Shown piece by piece: positions 33,801 to 64,000 of a stretch of DNA of 64,000 nucleotides. Under the pieces are notes generated by a model. That model did not search any database. It was not told the origin of the DNA and was given only the letters and a program-made list of their open reading frames with translations. Each line of letters starts with the position of its first letter. Positions within the stretch are counted from its first letter, which is position 1. A program made the translations under genes and the position numbers. Location: NCBI GenBank assembly GCA_947044405.1, contig CAMRHE010000077.1, positions 1,550,001 to 1,614,000 of the forward strand, in the 5' to 3' direction. Source of the stretch: Leptodactylus fallax (taxonomy: Eukaryota > Chordata > Amphibia > Anura > Leptodactylidae).

Positions 33801-34655
33801 ATACAAGGGGTTTTTAAAACGTTTGACTCGCTAAGCTCCTCCTATGGCATCCCTAGAACGCAGTTCTTTAGATATCTACAGATTAGACATGCACTTTCTT
33901 CTCAGTTCCCGGATCGATTGGACAATATATCTGAGTATCCGCTTATCGGCATACTTCGCTCACAGGGCCCTGGGGGTTTGATATCTACTTTATATGCACA
34001 TCTGATACAGGCCAAGGTGTCCACTTTGGACGCCCCGGCCTTGACGCGATGGAGCATAAATATCCCAACTCTCACAGATGAGATGTTTCAAGATATCCTT
34101 GAATCTCCTCAACATGTGTCACCTTCAGCTAACAACAAACTGATTCAAACGTATATTCTACACCAATGTTACTTGACACCTTCCCGTCTATACAAAATGG
34201 GACGTCTGCCCAACCCCGGATGCCTTAGGTGTCTTTGTCCACAGGCAGACTTTTGGCATATGATTTGGGAATGTCCGATCATACAATGTTTTTGGAAAGG
34301 GGTCGTGGATCTCCTGGCGGAAGTTCTGGCTAAACCTATACCATTAACCCCAGAGATATGCCTTTTCGGCGTATTAGATGAAGAAATATGGCAACACCAT
34401 GTTAGAATCCTTTTGAGGGAGTCTTTATTTTATGCTAGGAAAGCTATCGCACTGCGATGGATGGCTCCGAAACCCCCATCAGTATCTCAGTGGAAGAAAC
34501 TTGTTAATACTGTTCTTCCTTATAACCAGATTGTGTATAAAGGGAGAGGGTGCCCTCAGAAATTCCATAAGGTGTGGGGAACATGGTGCAATTCTCCGGT
34601 AACCCAATATACGGCTCCCTCATTGCGCTCTGCCATTAATTTACTCATGCCGTGA
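30858..34655 (+). CDS. LINE ORF2 protein: endonuclease and reverse transcriptase
   Basis: 1265 residues. The first about 235 residues are an apurinic-type endonuclease: FSVLSWNVRGL, LICLQETHL, LGDFNKVMD, RIDHAFG and SDHSPLL. The reverse transcriptase spans about residues 440-800: ARGKSPGPDGIPVEVY, MASLDATKAFDSVEW, GTRQGCPLSPLLFAL and YADDLLLF near residue 697. The C-terminus has a CLRCLCPQADFWHMIWECP cysteine-histidine knuckle near residue 1120 and ends MP. The protein nicks the target and primes reverse transcription there. No stop or frameshift, so it may be a young copy. Confidence 0.95.
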   Translation: MASFSVLSWNVRGLGSPRKRSLVFSQIRRADPHLICLQETHLVPDNSRRLQKPWVQWAAHSTHTSYSRGVSILVHRRLRWEPGLIVRDPEGRYVFVQAWVDSVLYVILGVYLPPASDLAVLQQAAQFATRFPGAIALCLGDFNKVMDIALDRFSAEPGSPSLPRPTTMAGVIRELGWLDLWRVRFPEARTFSCHSANRHTLSRIDHAFGNTKAYSLLQTISYLPRAVSDHSPLLVQLNSSTAAKPRQGWRIHPFWLKLFVPHDRIPDQLQTFLTINSPNTSPLLLWETMKAYLRGCIKSSISFVKRESSLLETTLATQCASLEAAYVANPTDEARSQWLQTGRQYLHILHDKARRSLFFSKQKFYELGNQSSSFLAQLIHQNTASPAILRVHSETGEVLSNSLAISDRFYRYYSELYLSKLRVTDGELATYLGLIPLPTLSEDQREFLDSPFTLEELSGALADMARGKSPGPDGIPVEVYAQYGGLLLPVLLDCYNAAFVGPSLPESFYDATIILLLKPDKDPLDCGSYRPISLLNIDYKLLTKMLAKRLNSVVLDLVHPDQTGFMPGKSTSDNLRRAQVITQIGASSSHDWAMASLDATKAFDSVEWPFLLQVLRGYGFGEGFVTWISLLYCSPRAALSINGALSSYFPLGRGTRQGCPLSPLLFALAVEPLAILLRNDPIYKGIVIGTREERTALYADDLLLFMSDPSRSLPRAMAIIDEFGNYSGLRTNWAKSSYMHIGRASSVAEGNVVCGLTTVSTCKYLGIFISRDHRCFLEQNIFPLISHFRVKFNLWATLPLSVAGRINLVKMIVLPKCLYAISHSAVSVPLRFFKQMDSLIISFIWGNSRSKLRLSSLQRPKQLGGTSLPDLFLYYLAGQLRFIRKWLSSDPLPGSEAHLAHHLGLHNLWPVLEHPALFRGKLLPIHALAGQVWRQAKKVSTYSDIPAETPLWHNPGLPTLFALPGARAWSQYGVSSLSDLYIQGVFKTFDSLSSSYGIPRTQFFRYLQIRHALSSQFPDRLDNISEYPLIGILRSQGPGGLISTLYAHLIQAKVSTLDAPALTRWSINIPTLTDEMFQDILESPQHVSPSANNKLIQTYILHQCYLTPSRLYKMGRLPNPGCLRCLCPQADFWHMIWECPIIQCFWKGVVDLLAEVLAKPIPLTPEICLFGVLDEEIWQHHVRILLRESLFYARKAIALRWMAPKPPSVSQWKKLVNTVLPYNQIVYKGRGCPQKFHKVWGTWCNSPVTQYTAPSLRSAINLLMP

Positions 34656-34966
34656 GGGGCGCGAGACACCGGGGGTATCCACGACCTCTCATTTTGGAGT
34701 GTATCCTTGTTGTTACCCTTGACTTATTGACTGCATGTTTTGTACATGATAACTGATGTATACAGTATTACGCATGTCCTGATTATATTCTTTCTGTACC
34801 GAGTCTACGTTATATGGTCCGGATGGGACGAGGACCTGGCGAGGTGGGATGTGGTGCGTTGAGTGAATTTACATTGAAATTCTCGTTTTTTGGTGCGCAA
34901 CATGTTATGTATTTGTTTTGATTTCTTTTCCTTTGTCTGATACGCAATTTTCAATAAAACGAGTTT

Positions 34967-35480
34967 AAAAAAAAAAAAAAAAAAAAAAACCCCCCCCCCC
35001 TTTTTTTGGCCCCCCCCCCCCCCCCCCCCCCCCACCCCACCAAAAAAAAACCCCCCCCCTCCCCTCCACAAAAAAAAAAAAAACCCACCCCCCACCCACA
35101 AAAAAAAAAAAAAAAAAAAAAACAAAAAAACACAAAAAACACACCCCCACCCCCCGGCGGGCCCCCCCGGCCCCAACCTCTTTTTATTTACTTTTTTTTT
35201 TTTTTTTTTTTTTTTCTTCCCACCCCCCCCACTCCATAAAAAAAAACCCCTCCCAATATATAAAAAAAAAAAAAAACACCACCTTCCTTTTTTTTTTTTC
35301 ACCCAACCATATATTATCTCTCTTATTTTATTTTTTTTTCTCCCCCTCCCCCTCCCTCCCCCCTTTATTTAATTTATACATATTTTATATTTATTTTTTT
35401 TTTTTTTTTCTTTTTTCCTAACCAACCCCCCTTCCATTTTTTGTTTTTTTTTTTTGTTCTGACCTACCACCACCCCCCCC
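34967..35480. other. Block of long A, C and T homopolymers
   Basis: After the LINE poly(A) the plus strand is almost G-free and built of runs of A, C and T of 7 to 24 bases. It is unlike the microsatellites elsewhere in the window. It may be an assembly or long-read consensus artefact, or a tract grown from the LINE tail. It holds no gene; apparent ORFs are runs of one or two residues. Confidence 0.8.
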
Positions 35481-36119
35481 CTCTAACTATTGTTTTTGTC
35501 CTTCCTTTGGAGTGAAAAGAATACTAAACACCCAAAAAAACACAACTACTCACCAGTCGTCGGTTTTTTTTTTTTTTTATAATATTTATTATTTCTTTTT
35601 TTTTGCGACAGGTGATCAATATGTTCAGAAAAACCCCTTAAACATACAATTTGCTCCAGCAGCCTCTGTGTTTCTGCTTCTCTTTTGCTGGATTCTTCCT
35701 TTCTCTTCACCTCTCCATAGACTTATGTGAACCTATAATTTAAAGTCTCTGTGAGCTGACAGTTGCCATGGGAGATTTCGGATGATCATCATGCAGCCCG
35801 CCAACAGATAACAGGAATATTCATACGAACACTCCCACCATCAACATCTAAACAATCTGGGGGCAGTTTAGTTTTTTTTTTTTGGCTGATCATACCAATC
35901 ACGGTAAGTTTTGGATGACAGCAAGTCAAAAAAATCCAAGCATGACCAATTTGCCATTGGCCAGCTGCGAACAACCATTTGTGGCATCTACATGTCAGTT
36001 GTCCATTTATCAGCAAACAAATTTGTCCGCTGAACAAGCCCTCTTACCTCGTGTCCTCGAATGGTAAGCAGGGCCCTCACCTCGTGTCCTCACTCCTGTT
36101 TGATATAGTATTTTCTTAC

Positions 36120-36195
36120 AGTGTAATGTCTGATACTGTCTATGTGTCCTCTGATTTGTAAAATGCTGCAGAATATGTTATTGCTATATAAGTTT
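36120..36195. repeat. LINE-tail-like dispersed repeat
   Basis: TTTGTAAAATGCTGCAGAAT then ATGTTATTGCTATATAAG, the same motif family as at 5520, 16395, 47285 and 50095. Confidence 0.5.
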
Positions 36196-37044
36196 TTCAC
36201 ATGAGTGACCACAGCACTGAGCAGAATTTTTAATCTGTGTTATATTTGTGCTATTGTGTTATTTGCATTAGTCTTTTTGTTATCTCATATGTTATATGGA
36301 TACATCTTTCACTTCTGTTACTGAACGGCTCTTTTACCTAATTTCTTACATTGACAATCCCTGAACCCCCAACCTCCCCTGCACAGTTTACCTCTTACTA
36401 TGTGGACTTTCCGCTCATACATGTCACGGCCCTGGCAGTAATTAAATATCAAAATCTTACCTGGATGAAGAGCAAGATGAGACACCATTTCACTCCAGCT
36501 TCACATAGACCTGTGTGAAAAGTGTTATCAGGAACAACCTGGCTAATCCCATCACATCCTCCTCAACAGAGAGCTATGCATGGAGGACATAATCAGCTTT
36601 GTCTAAAGCCCCAATGCTGTGCTTTTATATCACAGGGCAGCTTACACAATGTAGCAGGAGACACCTAAAGTAGGCAGTCGTCTATATGTAGCAATGGATA
36701 TAGCCATGAATGAGGGAGTATACGATGAACACACACATATACACACTCACATATATCGTACATGCCAACTTTTAGATATTGATTGAGAAAGAAAACAGCA
36801 GTGACACACAAAGTGTAAAATGTTTTCTGGCCAGAAACTCTGTTAACAGGGACAAAAAAATCTCGATGTAATAGTGTAGTCTACAGCGCTATTTTCTTTA
36901 GTAAAATGTCAGATTCTTTATGCTACATCCCTACTACTCAACATACCCTCCATATGTTATCATAGGCAGATTTATCTATGGATCCCTAATCCTGCTCATG
37001 TCCCCTATAGCCCTCACCCAGTTCCTTTGTATCCCCACACAGTA

Positions 37045-37275
37045 ATTGTGTCCTTTCTTGTATAACACACAGTATAATGCCCCCTTAGTGGCTTCCACAC
37101 AATACGACCACTTTAATGACCCCCACACAGTATTATGCCCCCTTAGGGGCCCCTCTCACACACTATTATTTGCCACCTTGGTGTTCCTCACACAGTATAG
37201 TACCCCATTTGTGGTCCCCACACAGTATAGACTCTTTGTGCCTTCCCGTCACACAGTATAGTGCTTTCTTTACTC
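37045..37275. repeat. Minisatellite, reverse orientation of the 8935 and 17330 arrays
   Basis: Seven to eight degenerate units such as CCCCACACAGTATTATGCCC followed by CCTTAGGG. The reverse complement is GGGGGCATAATACTGTGTGGG, matching the unit in the hAT MITE at 17330-17960. Confidence 0.85.
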
Positions 37276-37340
37276 CCAGCCAAAGCTTTAAAGGGGGTGG
37301 ATAAGTTTGAGGCATAAGGCCTTGAATCGGTTGAAATTAA

Positions 37341-37560
37341 AGGGGTTATCCAGTCTCTAATATTGATGGCCTACCTCTTAGAATAGGCCATAAATATTAA
37401 ACCTGTAAGGGTCTGACACTGGGAACCCTTCCTCTGTTTGAAGTATGGCTGCCAATAATGTTTACATGCCAGAAATTGCGCTGCTCACTGCCCATACAAA
37501 GTGTAGTGGTAGCTTTAGGTACTGCACCTCTGCCCCAATTATATTAGAACATTTTCACAG
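37341..37560. mobile_element. TTAA-type MITE, uninterrupted relative of 3864-5010
   Basis: TTAA at 37337-37340 then AGGGGTTATCCAGTCTCTAA, GATGGCCTACCTCTTAGAAT and AGGCCATAAATATT. The right half (CTGCTCACTGCCCATACAAA, AGGTACTGCACCTCTG) parallels the 3864 copy after its hAT insert. The right end was not fixed. Confidence 0.55.
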
Positions 37561-39974
37561 AACTCTGTTGGGGCAACATGCCTTTCACAAACTTTTTTTG
37601 CCGCTGATGATTCCAGAAGCCTGCCTCGGTCACACACAGCATGCAATCCACCTCCTTTATGCTCTTCTTACTCATGTTACATATGGCGGTGGTGGCTTTT
37701 TTTTTTTTTTTTACAGGTTTTCCCAAGACAAATGTAGTTGGTTGTGTTTCAGTAGAAACCACAACTTTTGAAAAATTGTGTTTAATTAGTTTAGTTTAGG
37801 GTCAATCCAATGCTATAAGATTGTTTTAAAGAAGGGAGCTGGACAGGTTTCCTTCTTCTGCCATGTTCATGTTTTTGTAGCATAAGATTCCAAGGTCCCA
37901 GATCAATAACCACAGACCTGCAAGTTACAAGGGTTGCAGCAATTACCAAAACTTTCTTCTGGCTTCATGTCTGTTTATTTTATTGCAGCTCAAGCTGCAG
38001 GAATGTCATCCTTCTTGAGGGCAGCAGCGGTTTTCTATATATTATAGTATGCTCAGGAGTGTATATGGGCCCAGACCCCCATGAAGACTTGTTTAAACAT
38101 GTGTACACAAGCTTCCAATAATTTCCATAACATGTTGATGCCCCATCACATATTAGTTGTGCCCCCTTTAGTGCCAAAGTCTTGCTCAGAGAATCTCTCC
38201 TTGACTTTATGCAGCTGATTAACTCTTCCATGTCAAAAATGGTGGTTAAAGACATTGTCCAGCACCTAGCCAAGTTGGACACTGATGATCCGTCCACATG
38301 GTCGATCATCTGTATCAGATCGGTTAAGATTTGGCAACTGGACCCCTTGCTGATTAGCTGTTTTGCCCGCCAGAAGCTGTATACCAGGTATACAGCCAGA
38401 ACCAGTTCTGCTCCTATTTAAGTGGGAGCAGTGCTGCAGTTCTCAGCATCACCACTACATTGTATGGACAGGAAGTTGTATACTGTACAGTGTATAGAGC
38501 TCTATGTACGGACAGGTCATCAGTGTTCAGCTTTGCTATGTCCTGGACAACCTCCGTAATTTTCTACTTTCGGACAGTGGAAGGCGGTGTGTAATAAATC
38601 TCCTCACTCCAGCTCACCGGAGGGCAGATTAATTTATGATGCATAGACTGCCAGCAATCAAAAGTAATCAGAGAGGAGATCAAAGAAGTTTATCTAGCCC
38701 TGGTGTAGAGAGAGTGACTTCTGGGCCTACTAGGCTTATGTTCCCCCCCTCCCCTCCCTGGTGAATTTTCCAACCACAAAATATAGACAAAAATCTGCAG
38801 GATATTTAGCCCCGTGTGAACAAACATGCATCGTAATACAGGAAGGAACGCACTGTGGTAGTTGCGGGCTGAACTATACAGCTGACGCCCATCACAACTT
38901 CTCTCATTAGAGATAACGCCAATCCCACAAGTTTAACCCATCAGATGGTGTGTTCAATAGTAACAGTGGCATCTTTGTGGTTAGACGGATGTAAAATTAG
39001 ACAACCAACTTCACCAAAATAAAACTTACATGTGCTCAAATATTCCTACAATATTGCTAAATTTAAATCAGTGCTGCCATACCATGTCAAAATGTTGGTA
39101 TAGCTTAAAGCAAGTCCCCGTTCCCCATGTTAAGGGAAGTGTAAAAGGTGTCAAACACATAATTGTGGTTCGGAGCATGTACGCCACTTTTTTGGCATCA
39201 AGACATCTTGTGGCACATTTAGCTGAGTAAATCTCTCCTGCTGTATATGTGAGCAGCCAATAATAAGGAGTACTATGCCTCAAGACAAGACTGGTAGACT
39301 TAAAACTTTTATTTTCAACCATTCAGCATATGATCACTGGATTTCTACACTGAACACTGGAAAGAAAATTGTTAATACATTTCAATGCACATTTACTATA
39401 GAGGTTACTTGAAATAAAAACCAGCACTCGCTGAATTAACCCTTTAACTCCTCCTTTGCTGGATTGCACAGTTCAATTAAAAAAAACGACATTATACGAG
39501 ATGAACAATAAAACATTATGAACCCTCTTTATAAAATCTGTTACAATTTAGTTACAATTCAGTTTAGTCATTGACATATTATTTACATTTACTATACAAA
39601 ATGTTAATGAGTTTTGGTTAATGAGTTACGCATTGCTAATTTTTCTCAATGTTTTGGGCTTTTAAACACAACCGCAAACCGTAGCCAAACACAAACCATA
39701 GTAGTAGCCAGTAGTCGCTGTGCATGTACAGTAACCTATAGAGTATTTGTTACAGCAGATTATAAAACTCATTGTCTGTAATGGTGGGTCACCTCAATCC
39801 ATTATCAAGTATGCTCCACCGTGTCTCAGGAGTACTGGCCCCCAGTGCAAGTAAACTGGCTGAGCCCAAAGAGCTAAAGCTATATCTGAACTGGGTGCCA
39901 CTGCCAGTCACCTTGTATGATGCCAAATACTTTACAATTTGCACAATAAATGAATGACAACTAAAAAATTGTAA

Positions 39975-40228
39975 GGCTACATTCACATCTGTGAAGGGTG
40001 TCCATCTAGTAAAGATCTGTCAGAAATAGCCGGAACAGAAAGTGCTGCAAGCCCGACTCTTTCATCCAATGATTTCAGTTAAAAATACAGAAAACCTGAC
40101 GGACCCCATTATAGTCTTCGGGATTACTCAGGTTCCACTCATGTGCTTCATTTTTAGGACCCATTGTTGTCCTTTTATCTGGTCCTTCGACGAGTCAGAA
40201 GAAAGGAAATCAAAGCACAGATGTGAAC
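39975..40228. mobile_element. Short MITE with TTCACA-type ends
   Basis: GGCTACATTCACATCTGTGA on the left is inverted as CACAGATGTGAACATATAAT on the right. Ends of this kind are typical of Harbinger-like MITEs. No ORF. Confidence 0.6.
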
Positions 40229-41263
40229 ATATAATAACTATAATATAATAACTAGCTTATTGCACGACTTGGGGTATGAAACTCAATGTCACTGTAGTTT
40301 GGAAGCTCCAGTTATAGTGGGGTATAGATCATTATTGGATGAGGGGTCTAATCATGACAGATACTATAAAAAAGCAGCCTCAATCATTTATTGCTGTCCA
40401 CTTCTTAAAAAGAACTTGTCACATTTACAATGCAGTGAGATCTGCAGGCAGGATGTTTTAGAGTCGGAGGAGCGAAGCAAAATAATATATAGATTTGTCA
40501 GAAAAGAGTCAGTGTACCTTGTTATTACTTAGTTCCACTAAATCTCTGCTCATTTTGGGTTTCGGAGGCCAGTGGGTGCTCCTAATCGATGACTGTGCAT
40601 ACAAAAGAAGCTGTAAATAACCGAGTAGGACCGCCCAATGGACTCCTAAGCCTAGAACAAACAGGATTTTAAATGACAACTTATACTGTTGCCCCAAAGA
40701 ACTATATATGCTATCTAAGCTCCTCTTGCTGTACAACATGCTGCCGAAATCTGCACTGCATTTTCAATGTGATAAGTTCCCTTTAAGGTGTCACTTGTTA
40801 TACAGTCAGGTATTTCAAATAAACATTATTGCTTGAATGGGGCAAAATAATATTAAAATCTCAAAATCTCCAAGAACGTGTATATACAGGCATAGCTGAG
40901 TTTACTGTGTTCTGCAGTAAGAAGGCTGCTAGCTGAACACATACAGATGTAATATCTGGTAGCCTGTAGTAAGAGGGGTAAGAGCTATGGGGCAGATATT
41001 TTCTAAAACAGAATATTTCTACAATAGGGAACGTATATATTTGCTGTAAAAGCCAGCTACCGATAATATGGAGAGAAGTCCAAGGCTCTATGCACACTGC
41101 GCTTACAATGTATGTTGGATTTCTACACTGGAAAGTAGACTTGCATGCATGCCATAAGAACAGAAAATAAAAAAAGTATACTGTGCGGCACAAGTTTTAT
41201 TTTTTTGCATGATGCCTCTGTAATTGCATAGTGTAATTGACTGTTATTTTTATAGTTAGTTAA

Positions 41264-41545
41264 AGGGGCTATGCCATGAGGCGAGAACAAAAGGTCCTTT
41301 TCCCCGCTGCATATTCAGCCTGACCACAGCCAGGCTGAAAACAGGCGTGACTGGTGGTGGACGGCACTCCCATTAACTACAATAGGAGCGCTGGAGATAG
41401 CTGACTCCTGTAATTCGGCTATCTCCGGCCCTCCCATTGAAGTGAATGGGAGCGCTGTCCACCACCATGACTGCATTCAGCCTGGCTGCTTCAGCCTGAA
41501 TGTGCAGCATAGGGAAAGGACAAATACTTTCATGGCAAAATCCCT
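41264..41545. mobile_element. TTAA-flanked foldback MITE
   Basis: TTAA outside both ends (41260-41263 and 41546-41549). AGGGGCTATGCCATGAG pairs with CATGGCAAAATCCCT, and inner arms TTCAGCCTGACC...TGGTGGTGGAC and GTCCACCACCATG...CAGCCTGAATG are inverted. Confidence 0.78.
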
Positions 41546-42157
41546 TTAAAATGACAGTGTTTTGGCATACATCAAGAGGCCCTAAGGCACAGTTTAAATA
41601 GAGCCTGACCCCACTATTTACCAAGGGGTTACACCTTTAAGTGGATGCCATCCACAGAATAGACGATACGTTTGTGATCGATGGAGGTCAGACTGCTGGA
41701 AACCCCATTGACCACCTAGCCTACAATAAGGTGATAAGTTATTTAAAGGAGTTGTTATGAGATTAAATATAAAATACTGTATAAATACACAACGAAAGCT
41801 ATATAACCCTTGCCATGTATTATTCTTGAATTTTCCCCTACTGTTTTCATAAATTATATCTTTTACATCCAGTGCTTACATTTCCAAGAAATAAGCATAT
41901 TTCTCATTCACATGGGTGCTGAAAACATGCCATAAAAAGTATTTCAACAGGTAGCAAAAACCCCTGCTAATCCTTAAACATACATCATTTGGTGTGTATA
42001 TATTTACACATATAAGTTTCTAGTTGTGTTTCATATATGTACATGGTAAGATTTTACTTTATCTGCCAAAAAAGCAGTATTGTAATACTTTTTGCAATAC
42101 TGATATAACAAACATCCATACAAACCTGGATGTGCAAATGTAACAAAGTGAATAAAG

Positions 42158-42334
42158 CTGAGTTCACATCTGCCTTGGAGGCAGTTCCATCAGATTTGAC
42201 AGATCTGCAGTAAAATGACAGAAACCATGACAGGATCCCAATTTTAACTTTTGAGGCCATCACACGATGAATCCAACATGGCGTCATGGCATTAGTTATA
42301 ACTGACAGGCACAATGCAGGTGTGAACAAAGCCT
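42158..42334. mobile_element. Short MITE with TTCACA-type ends
   Basis: CTGAGTTCACATCTGC on the left, GCAGGTGTGAACAAAGCCT on the right, inverted. Degenerate inside. Confidence 0.5.
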
Positions 42335-44258
42335 AAGACTAACAAAGTCTCTAGTTTGTGCAGAGGTCAGACTCGCTGTACACCGCTTGATTCTGGTCCA
42401 AATGGATGCCCAGAATGTGGGAAAAATCAAGCTGTATATGTCCCTATAGACAGATTATAAGCACTACTCACAGATGTAAGTATGTATTATATGTAGTAAA
42501 ATTGGGGACCCGAACGATGGAGAGCCCACCTGCTAAAAAAGCACTTACCCACGGACCCAATAGACTATACACTATATTTCAGTATTTTAGGCAGAATCTG
42601 CGGTGGAGTCTCCTATGGAGAACCCAACGCAGGTGTGAACCTAGCCTTAGTCTGGATCAGGCCAACATTAAGCAGTTCTTTATATTACTATGTGTGACCA
42701 TGTTAACCTAGTGTCAAACTCTTTTCCATAATTATAACCTTGTCTATACATAGAACTGTATATTCAAGCCTAGCAAGTCAATACATATTACAGTTATAAC
42801 CTGGCCTTTACGCAGCCAGACCTATATTCAAGTTTAGCTGTACACATTGATGATGGATCTTTGGTGATGGCAAATTTACAGTGTCCCAGTGAAGTGACAA
42901 TTCCCTTACAATTAAATAGGGCATAAATAATGAGTTGTGCCTCTAAGAAAACAAAGGGTAAAGATGTAGTAGATTAATCCACATATGTGATCAACAGGTC
43001 TCATGGTAAATACCTATTTATGGCTCATGATTATAGTCAGAATAAAAAGAGGTCTGATTATTTTTCCTAACAATTACAATATTTTAAATTGACCCTGTAG
43101 GCTTTCCCTTACTAAGTCTACATGCACATGAACGTGTGCATGTATGGGTTAGTGAGAAAATGGTACAGATGGCACATGGATGATATCTGCGTGCCTTCCA
43201 TGACCTCCACAGACCCATGCATTTCGTTAATGAGCCCAGACAGAAATAGGACCTGTCCCAATTTTGCCCCCAGGCTCACAACCCCACTACATGGATCCAT
43301 GATACAACATGATAGTGTGTATAGCGCCATAAGAACATAATGGGTCAGTGTGCTAGCTGTTAAAACACATCTAGCACACTAACAAGCCACACATTCATGT
43401 TCTTGGAGCCTAAACCTTATTCCCCTAAGTATATGTGCGACAGCAGCCATTCTAAGGAGGCAGAACTTCAGGGTTGAGAGGCAGAGCAGCAGTCTGAGCC
43501 AATGAGGAGGCAGTGAGTGGGTTTCAGACCACCCTGGAATCTCTGTAGACACTGAAGCTAAGTTGTAATCATGGATCCTAATGGAGTGGAGCTAAAAACC
43601 AGTCAAGAAGGTGATTATCCCTTGAAGGCACTGAGTTCTTGCCTGGAGGGTCACTTTAAAATAGTTTGCCTATGGAAACATTTTTAAAAATTCAATGGAA
43701 ACTGAGTGAAAATGGTTAAAAAAAAAGGGGCGATAGATTGCATTGTAAACCTCGATATACAGATTAAAACAAGACGTAAGAGATTAAAAAAAGAACTGCA
43801 AGTCCATCCTTGTTCTCGCAGGTAGCCTTCTGTTATATAGAGCTGCTTTATCACTGTAGAAGTGATTCATTTTGCTTTTGGGTAATATTGTATTCATTAT
43901 ATTGTACAGACTTTTAGTCATCCAGTATAGATTGATGGCAGGTTTCAGATATCCACCACTTTCTGTACTCTGTAAGCATCAGCTCAGCAGTCAAATGTTA
44001 ATGCGCTTTCACTAAAATGATTAAATATGATCACAAAATGTCACCACTTCAGTTAGAAATATTAACAATACACTTGCAGCTCTGTTGGCCAGTGCTCAGA
44101 CAGTGAGAAGAGCTAGCTAGCATCTTGCTGGAATACTATACTTGAAAATTTCTTTTCATATTCAATATATGCAATATACACTTTCTTCTGAGCCTTGCCA
44201 TGTTCTTGGAATTTCAAAGAAAAAATAATAAGAATAAAACTTTAGGCTCTGCCAACAT

Positions 44259-63475
<19,217 letters not shown>

Positions 63476-64000
63476 CTGCAGAACAAAAAAGATCTATGTA
63501 AAAATTAAGACAAACAACAAAGCGACCCAACAACATAAAATATGTAAGTTACCATAGTATACAATAATCATAGCAACGTAGATTACATGGACACTGCAAG
63601 CACCAAAGTTCCGAACACACCAACCTATTGGAGGATGTATGTGACTGTGAGACTGCAGACTGCATTCAACTGTGGCAGTTTTTGCTGCGTTTTTTGAGCC
63701 AAAGCCAGGAGTGGATTGATCAAAAGGTAGAAATGTAAGACCTTCCTACATATTTCCTCTTCCTTTTGCAGCCATACTTGGCTTTGGCTCTAAAAAGCAG
63801 CAAAATTTGCAACAAAATAAGCCATGTTTCTGCAATGTGGGGCCTGGCACCTCGCTTACTTCTTTTCCTTCTTCCTGTCAAACCAAGTGCTATTTGACAT
63901 CAAGGACCCCACTCCGAATTCCAAATACCTGCAGGGATACTTTTTGGGAGTCTAAGTTTTATTGCCGATTTTAGAACAAACCATAAACTTCCCCATCATG

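Larger units (their letters stand above)
28300..34990 (+). mobile_element. Full-length Tx1/L1-group LINE with both ORFs open
   Basis: About 6.7 kb: a GC-rich 5' region beginning after a G run near 28296, tandem monomers at 28985-29400, ORF1 (coiled coil plus RNA-binding fold), a 504-bp inter-ORF spacer, a 1265-residue ORF2 with AP endonuclease, reverse transcriptase and a C-terminal Cys-rich knuckle, a short 3' UTR with AATAAA at about 34954, and a poly(A) end at about 34968. The codon-level GC is higher than in the flanks. Target-site duplicates could not be recognised because both edges run into homopolymers. Group assignment is by recall of frog Tx1/Keno-like and L1 ORFs. Confidence 0.9.
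35490..44258. other. ALS2-MPP4 intergenic region, right part
   Basis: Between the LINE and the ALS2 stop codon. Besides the MITEs and minisatellite listed separately I see no exon with splice sites and recognisable protein, and no RNA gene. The first part below 44259 must hold the ALS2 3' UTR. Confidence 0.6.

Noticed and set aside
34805..35302. 165-codon ORF of Gly/Phe runs
   Set aside because: Homopolymer block, no protein character.
44118..44215. Open stretch with FQEHGKAQKKVYIAYIEYEK downstream of the ALS2 stop
   Set aside because: No Met or splice context; falls in the 3' UTR and is most likely chance.

Overview
The window reads as nuclear DNA of a vertebrate, most likely a frog or toad with a transposon-rich genome. 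It has short exons with consensus GT-AG borders in long AT-rich introns. It also has several Tc1/mariner families, many TTAA-flanked and hAT MITEs, PIF/Harbinger-type MITEs and a full-length Tx1/L1-group LINE. No prokaryotic gene, operon, CRISPR array, rRNA or tRNA was recognised. The species call is inference from repeat content.

Two host genes lie on the minus strand in tandem. ALS2 (alsin) covers 63475 down to 44259: twenty exons run without a gap in reading frame from the PH domain through the MORN repeats and the VPS9 domain to the stop codon, 753 residues, which is the last 753 of about 1657 if length equals the human protein. Its RCC1-like and DH parts lie beyond the right edge. MPP4 (a photoreceptor MAGUK of the p55 family) covers 22171 down to 500: thirteen exons encode L27, PDZ, SH3 and an acidic linker made of three microexons (18, 39 and 21 bp). 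The guanylate-kinase domain lies beyond the left edge. ALS2 next to MPP4 in the same orientation is, to my knowledge, also the human chromosome 2q33 arrangement.

Between and inside these genes nearly everything recognisable is mobile or repetitive. 1-5 kb: an MPP4 intron with a young Tc1-like element and a hAT MITE that landed inside an older TTAA MITE. 8-12.5 kb: a foldback, a minisatellite, an 800-bp polypurine tract beside an MPP4 acceptor, a Harbinger-type MITE and a TTAA MITE close to a PDZ exon. 17-18.2 kb: a second hAT MITE carrying a 31-bp minisatellite. 22.4-24.3 kb: a foldback and an apparently intact Tc1-like element with DD35E spacing. 28.3-35 kb: a LINE with both ORFs open, a 5' region of about 126-bp monomers and a poly(A) end running into a strange homopolymer block. 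46-49 kb: a deleted Tc1-like element and a truncated L2/CR1-like LINE inside an ALS2 intron. 55.5-60.1 kb: a dead Tc1-like element and a foldback of about 310-bp arms, both in the ALS2 intron between 58922 and 55223, followed by a TTAA MITE in a different ALS2 intron.

The best leads are the three MPP4 microexons, the polypyrimidine expansion beside an MPP4 3' splice site, the intact DD35E transposon with its near-identical frameshifted sibling, the monomer-type LINE promoter region, and one minisatellite motif recurring in three places. Exon limits come from reading splice consensus and frame by eye; product names come from recalled family sequences, not from a search.
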